Assembly (NCBI GenBank): GCA_020636495.1
Contig: JACJXQ010000003.1
Location: forward strand, 1 to 7,373
Length of the DNA stretch: 7,373 nucleotides
Source: Chitinophagales bacterium
GTDB lineage: Bacteria > Bacteroidota > Bacteroidia > Chitinophagales > Chitinophagaceae
Direction: 5' to 3'
The position numbers were made by a program, and so were the translations under genes. Positions 6,901 to 7,373 of the stretch are shown one piece after another (the stretch's first letter is position 1; every line of letters starts with the position of its first letter). Below the pieces are notes generated by a model. The model did no database searches, was not told where the DNA came from, and saw only the letters and a program-made list of their open reading frames with translations.

Positions 6901-7373
6901 TTGTACTGCCACTGCCACATTAGGGGTTTCAACCGATTTGGTCGTGAATGGTGATTTTTCTGCAGGAAACACCGGTTTCACTTCAGGATATGTTTACGAT
7001 CCTACCCCTAATGGGCTTTACGCCCCTGAAAGTGAATATGCAATCCATTACAATGCGCAATACACACATACAAATTTTTGGGGCTATGATCATACAGTTA
7101 ACAACGGCCTGTCTCCAAATAATTTTATGATTGTCAACGGAGCAAAATACTCACCTCAACCCACAGTTTGGCAGGAAACTGTAAATGTGGAACCAAATAC
7201 TGATTATTATTTTTCAGCATATGCCATTAGTTTGAACAATGTATCCCCTTATGCACAACTCAGGTTTGAAGTCAATGGAGTCCAAGTAGGTACAACTGCC
7301 ATCTTAACAGCTGGTGTAAATAGCAATGCTAATCCGTGGCTAGCCAAAGACCGTTTTTATGGCACCTGGAATT
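875..7373 (+). CDS. Giant multidomain secreted surface protein (PKD/Ig-like repeat adhesin, probable T9SS cargo), 3' end outside window
   Basis: The frame is open from 875 to the window edge: 2,166 codons plus one base, with no stop or frameshift found when read through. The product starts with a signal peptide, so it enters the Sec pathway. It continues with a beta-rich domain, a linker, a glycine-rich domain, about sixteen Ig/PKD-like units and two jelly-roll modules. This layout is typical of very large Bacteroidota surface proteins exported by the type IX system, whose C-terminal sorting domain would lie downstream and is not visible. The role is inferred as adhesion or extracellular matrix; no catalytic motif was seen. 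ATG 875 is the only ATG between 642 and the signal peptide and directly precedes its hydrophobic core. The frame stays open upstream to a TGA at 722-724, so TTG 845 is a possible alternative start. No Shine-Dalgarno sequence is visible, which is usual for the phylum. Co-transcribed neighbours are unknown. Confidence 0.96.
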   Translation, partial: MFLYIGLLLISLNINAQESVSIHWPLTSGDAGFLTSPGADVAFAPGRSVSVVTFDQAHGAGSIGWAARERSNDAYYEYRIAPQAGYTFRLVQLNVEISMSRGELKVAAYASTNGYRSPSSPIGLPRLAATTSPRNLSLPADISVSYPDTLSIRIYAWGARDQQVSFYNRHVRLEGLTTVDSTMLANVQPEVTEKREEIPPAMTEPGKTPDSLQLAASAIHVSDSIDTQALQPATEAWLAEGHKPDTLRNNGNLLMGPKGNITYTTSGTWTCPAGVTQVTVECWGGGGGCGTSYTYAGGGAGGGAYASSVLTVVPGNSYSVVVGAGGGISEDGGNSTFGNGPLVKAAGGSSGSNNPGNGGSSTIPFSIGNTRYSGGNGGSRSDPYRAGGGGGGSATSTGNGGNGGNASWNTGGTGGLGQGNGGKGGDRYYSGSQGISPGGGGGGRGSGNNTGSGTGANGQVTITWVDCAVPTKYNVTGGGSYCSGGTGLPVGVDNSESDVTYQLFRGATALTTINGTGNAISFGNQTVAGTYTVVATRATCTTNMNGSASITVLTIPAQPSAITGNTSPCQGTSQTYSVTNVAGNTYTWTFPTGWTQTAGGTSNSVTVTVGSSNGTITVTPSNACGTGSAGTLSVTTSTTPAQPSDITGNTSPCQGTSQTYSVTNVAGVTYTWTFPTGWTQTAGGTSNSVTVTVGTGNGNIMVTPSNACGNGTSRTLAVTTTTTPAQPSAIAGNNLPCQGSTQTYSVTNVNGVTYTWTVPAGWSINSGQGSNSVVVSVGAASGNISVTPSNSCGNGTAQSLAVTIQSLPVQTSPINPVTTQVCQNSVHNFSVMPPPPAGFTYNWAGPAGSTILSGQGTNIIQIRFGNQSGNLSITPHNSCGDGPAQTMAINVSTSTPAIPGAITGVIAPCIGSSKTYNIPDLGYIYTWSVPSGWIIVSGQGSSSINVTVGATAGNISVTAGNACGGSAARTLTVTPQASAPAQPSAITGNSPVCAGSTQTYAVTNVPFVVYTWSTPAGWTLTAGQGTNSVTYTVGATSGTITVTPSNDCGTGIAGSRNIVVDVAPPANTSAIAGLNNPCQNSSQTYSVTNVSGVTYTWAVPADWTINAGQGTNLIAVTVGSVNGNITVVPSNGCGNGATSTLPVTVFLLPATAGTISGDILFCEGTEHTYSVTPVSGITYDWTVPAGWSINSGQGTNSINITAGVNSGNVQVTPQNACGNGPPSLLAVTVNPLPAAETGPDGAICVGDDIQIGAPPVAGNTYLWTPDPLGEVFDFTVSNPVVEPNVNTTYTLVETNTSTGCSNTNSVIILANQIIAVTVVPLEQTMCSGSTTNFVISSNISGTIFTWEPNLDVGNAATTTGYSSGSGPLIHQTITNVSSAASTISYFIKAIADECENTNLSAIVYINPEPVSDNQTPAAICSDIASGVNFAASTNGLSIASYNILSINNNGLSASSGNPQTGNGFSANEIADDAWTNLTTAPVNVVYTVQGVSNSGCAGNQFTVTLVINPEPMVTNPATNEICSGASTNINLTANIPSTFTWTIGTITGGITGAAPGSGNTINQTLINPDNATPGTVDYIVTPTASTGSCAGAPFTITVTVYPAPVVTNAATKRICSGTSTNIDLTSSTPCNFTWTTGVITGSITGASGDTGNNINQVLTNPSNATSGTVEYLVTATSTSGGCTSAPFTITVTVDPIPEVNAWAVPTAVCPGVDFDLFSSSSLTYAPSLLLEEKFNGATNTWTKINNSYGGDNPALAAWTLRPDNYSYGVNFHSNDNSQFYLSNSDAQGSSWGPEVTETYLQSPSINTNGYSTLSLDFYHYYREYSNSSGRVQVSTNGTTWTTIRTYNTTQGAYNNFNHQTIDLSAYTGNNNFYIRFYYYAEYGWYWAIDNVTLSGTSNSAIPIISWSSTPAGFTSNEPSIQNITQGTTTTYTVSYTNPLSLCSANASVTVTNLEPPNATITADYCSVPGKIRLTASGGVSYLWNTGQTGAVIEVDIAGQYSVVVTGANGCTATATLGVSTDLVVNGDFSAGNTGFTSGYVYDPTPNGLYAPESEYAIHYNAQYTHTNFWGYDHTVNNGLSPNNFMIVNGAKYSPQPTVWQETVNVEPNTDYYFSAYAISLNNVSPYAQLRFEVNGVQVGTTAILTAGVNSNANPWLAKDRFYGTWN
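880..891 (+). repeat. 12-bp perfect palindrome within the first codons
   Basis: CCTATATATAGG is its own reverse complement and covers part of codons 2-6 of the giant gene. It may simply reflect codons for L-Y-I-G, but it adds to the cluster of symmetric and simple sequence around the start. Confidence 0.6.
926..1408 (+). other. N-terminal beta-rich domain (residues 18-178)
   Basis: The segment alternates polar and hydrophobic residues in short strands. It has a Y-Y-E-Y...P-Q-A-G-Y stretch at about residues 75-86, then L-N-V-E-I-S-M-S-R-G and an A-Y-A-S-T-N-G-Y stretch, and ends with V-R-L-E-G near residue 174. This order (a YYE-type strand, an aromatic Gly-Tyr turn, an 'S.G.' strand, then an 'S.dGy' strand) resembles beta-sandwich domains often found at the N-terminus of Bacteroidota secreted proteins. 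I cannot assign a named family with certainty. The DNA is much richer in GC than the 3' half of the gene: 42 of 60 bases in 961-1020. Confidence 0.55.
1409..1654 (+). other. Probable disordered linker (residues 179-260)
   Basis: The sequence is rich in Pro, Glu, Thr, Ser, Asp and Ala. It has few aromatics and no recognisable domain pattern; an example stretch is E-V-T-E-K-R-E-E-I-P-P. It separates the N-terminal domain from the glycine-rich domain and most likely acts as a flexible spacer. Confidence 0.55.
1655..2266 (+). other. Glycine-rich domain (residues 261-464)
   Basis: The domain opens with a strand like S-G-T-W-T-C-P-A-G-V-T and V-T-V-E-C-W-G-G-G-G-G. It then has an A-Y-A...L-T-V-V-P-G-N-S-Y-S-V-V-V-G block, a long series of Gly-rich turns with many GG and GGNGG clusters, and closes with A-N-G-Q-V-T-I-T-W. 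This order matches the glycine-rich domain found in many Bacteroidota secreted proteins (Pfam Gly_rich_2 type, recalled from memory). Such domains may pack as polyglycine-II-like helices, which is an inference. The usual strand 'FTVPAG' here carries Cys (T-C-P-A-G), and two more Cys follow at E-C-W and G-C-G. Confidence 0.8.
2033..2050 (+). repeat. (GGA)5-GGT trinucleotide run inside the glycine-rich domain
   Basis: Five GGA codons in a row (2033-2047) followed by GGT encode six consecutive glycines. The unit is three bases, so slippage would change glycine number without breaking the frame. It is short and may be only a consequence of the glycine run. Confidence 0.85.
2273..2539 (+). other. 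Single Ig-like unit after the glycine-rich domain (residues 467-555)
   Basis: The unit contains Y-N-V-T-G-G-G-S-Y-C-S-G-G, then G-V-D-N-S-E...V-T-Y-Q-L-F-R-G, and ends with V-A-G-T-Y-T-V-V-A-T. This is the signature of an Ig-like repeat common in Bacteroidota secreted proteins, usually found next to PKD-like repeats. It differs in sequence from the eight-repeat ladder that follows and may serve as an adaptor between the glycine-rich domain and the stalk. Confidence 0.7.
2540..4570 (+). repeat. Eight tandem PKD-like repeats (residues 556-1232)
   Basis: Unit starts are 2540, 2792, 3044, 3296, 3560, 3812, 4067 and 4319. Lengths are 84, 84, 84, 88, 84, 85, 84 and 84 residues. Each unit begins with a proline. 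Most share a P-A-Q-P-S-A-I-T-G-like opening, C-Q-G-T-x-Q-T-Y-S-V, then Y-T-W-x-x-P-x-G-W, a G-T-N-S-V-x-V-T-V-G strand, G-N-I-x-V-T-P-x-N-x-C-G and a closing beta strand. All eight keep both cysteines (in the 'PCQG' and 'NACG' segments), consistent with one disulfide per unit in an oxidising extracellular setting. The pattern fits PKD-like repeats of T9SS surface proteins. The ladder probably forms a rigid extended stalk (inference). Confidence 0.9.
2582..2940 (+). repeat. Near-identical DNA in PKD-like units 1 and 2
   Basis: At an offset of 252 bp, positions 2582-2622 equal 2834-2874 (41 bp) and 2626-2688 equal 2878-2940 (63 bp), both perfectly. Only three bases (2623-2625) separate the two blocks. 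After 2688 the two units diverge sharply in DNA and protein. This is the strongest nucleotide-level repeat I found in the gene and points to recent duplication or gene conversion. Confidence 0.92.
4571..5404 (+). other. Three divergent Ig/PKD-like units (residues 1233-1510)
   Basis: Unit boundaries are placed at proline turns: 4571-4831 (87 aa), 4832-5098 (89 aa) and 5099-5404 (102 aa). The first reads E-T-G-P-D-G-A-I-C-V-G-D-D and S-N-P-V-V-E-P-N-V-N-T-T-Y-T-L, a well-known Ig-like repeat style in these proteins. The second has Q-T-M-C-S-G-S-T-T-N-F and I-S-Y-F-I-K-A-I-A-D-E-C. The third has A-A-I-C-S-D-I and V-V-Y-T-V-Q-G-V-S-N-S-G-C. Each has one cysteine near the start and one near the end. 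Exact borders are uncertain by several residues. Confidence 0.7.
5405..5962 (+). repeat. Two tandem 93-residue PKD-like repeats (residues 1511-1696)
   Basis: Units at 5405-5683 and 5684-5962 are both 279 bp. They share V-T-N-x-A-T-x-x-I-C-S-G-x-S-T-N-I, then F-T-W-T, I-T-G-x-I-T-G-A, N-x-I-N-Q-x-L-x-N-P and A-P-F-T-I-T-V-T-V. A 20-bp identical stretch lies at 5651-5670 and 5930-5949. They belong to a different subfamily from the 84-residue ladder: they have no Y-T-W-x-x-P-x-G-W motif and a longer middle region. A third opening of this kind starts at 5963 but is interrupted. Confidence 0.85.
5963..6733 (+). other. Ig-like unit split by an inserted jelly-roll module (residues 1697-1953)
   Basis: The first half (5963-6052) reads V-C-P-G-V-D-F-D-L-F-S-S-S-S. 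The second half (about 6572-6733) resumes with I-S-W-S-S-T-P-A-G-F and T-T-T-T-Y-T-V-S-Y-T-N-P, then a Cys and A-S-V-T-V-T-N. Together they make one ordinary Ig-like unit of about 84 residues with one cysteine in each half. The intervening 173 residues form a separate fold. My memory is that this split arrangement recurs in other Bacteroidota surface proteins. Confidence 0.7.
6053..6571 (+). other. MAM / cleaved-adhesin-type jelly-roll module (residues 1727-1899)
   Basis: The module shows E-E-K-F-N-G at its start and W-T-L-R-P. F-Y-L-S-N-S-D-A-Q-G-S-S begins near residue 1779, followed by L-Q-S-P-S-I and L-S-L-D-F-Y-H-Y-Y-R. Later come V-Q-V-S-T-N-G-T-T-W-T-T, F-Y-I-R-F-Y-Y-Y-A and W-Y-W-A-I-D-N-V beginning at residue 1884. 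This series matches the concanavalin-like jelly roll seen in cleaved-adhesin and MAM domains. Such domains are commonly involved in protein or glycan binding, and the ligand here is unknown. The DNA is AT-rich: 18 of 60 bases are G or C in 6301-6360. Confidence 0.8.
6734..6937 (+). other. Short Ig-like unit (residues 1954-2021)
   Basis: The unit reads D-Y-C-S-V-P-G-K-I-R-L-T-A, then Y-L-W-N-T-G-Q-T and I-A-G-Q-Y-S-V-V-V-T, and ends at G-C-T-A-T-A. The 'YLWNTGQT' and 'G.Y.V.VT...GC' elements are typical of PKD/Ig-like repeats in gliding-motility and T9SS proteins. It carries two cysteines and acts as a spacer between the two jelly-roll modules. Confidence 0.75.
6938..7373 (+). other. Galactose-binding-like jelly roll, truncated by window edge (residues 2022-2166+)
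   Basis: The module opens with L-V-V-N-G-D-F-S-A-G-N-T-G-F. It continues with N-N-F-M-I-V-N-G and W-Q-E-T-V-N-V-E-P-N-T-D-Y-Y-F-S-A-Y starting at residue 2099, then A-Q-L-R-F-E-V-N-G-V-Q-V-G, and ends incompletely at F-Y-G-T-W-N. The 'NGdF..G..gF' start and the 'W.qtv.v.pnt.Y.fs.w' strand are hallmarks of carbohydrate-binding or DUF642-like galactose-binding folds. The last strands and anything after them lie outside the window. Confidence 0.7.

Noticed and set aside
1..7373. CRISPR array, diversity-generating retroelement, tRNA or insertion sequence
   Set aside because: No short regular direct repeats with unique spacers, no reverse transcriptase or transposase, and no cloverleaf-like sequence was found. 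The periodic repeats are coding, 252-279 bp long, and diverged.

Overview
The window looks like chromosome of a member of the Bacteroidota (Bacteroidetes). This is inferred from the protein content, not from a marker gene: one very long secreted protein built from glycine-rich, PKD/Ig-like and jelly-roll modules in the style of type IX secretion (T9SS) surface proteins. Genus or species cannot be given.

Layout: positions 1-780 hold no gene I can support. Positions 781-874 are a dense cluster of structured and simple-sequence DNA: an 11-bp inverted repeat, a tandem decamer, a run of nine T and six CG dinucleotides. From 875 to the right edge a single plus-strand reading frame runs for 2,166 complete codons without a stop and leaves the window unfinished. 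Every other open frame from 875 onward is a shadow of this gene.

The protein reads, in order: a short signal peptide; a beta-rich N-terminal domain; a disordered-looking linker; a glycine-rich domain of about 204 residues; one Ig-like unit; a ladder of eight PKD-like repeats, six of exactly 84 residues (the others 85 and 88), each with a conserved cysteine pair; three more Ig-like units of 87-102 residues; two 93-residue repeats; a further Ig-like unit split by a MAM/cleaved-adhesin-type jelly roll of about 173 residues; another Ig-like unit; and the start of a second, galactose-binding-like jelly roll cut by the window edge. The C-terminal sorting domain expected for a T9SS substrate lies beyond the window.

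The gene appears to make a long extended surface stalk carrying ligand-binding modules, most likely an adhesin or matrix protein. This is inferred from architecture, and no ligand can be named. The points most worth checking are the module inserted inside another module, the near-identical first two repeats with a sharp homology boundary, the odd start region, and the strong base-composition drift along a single gene. I found no new enzymatic or defence system here.
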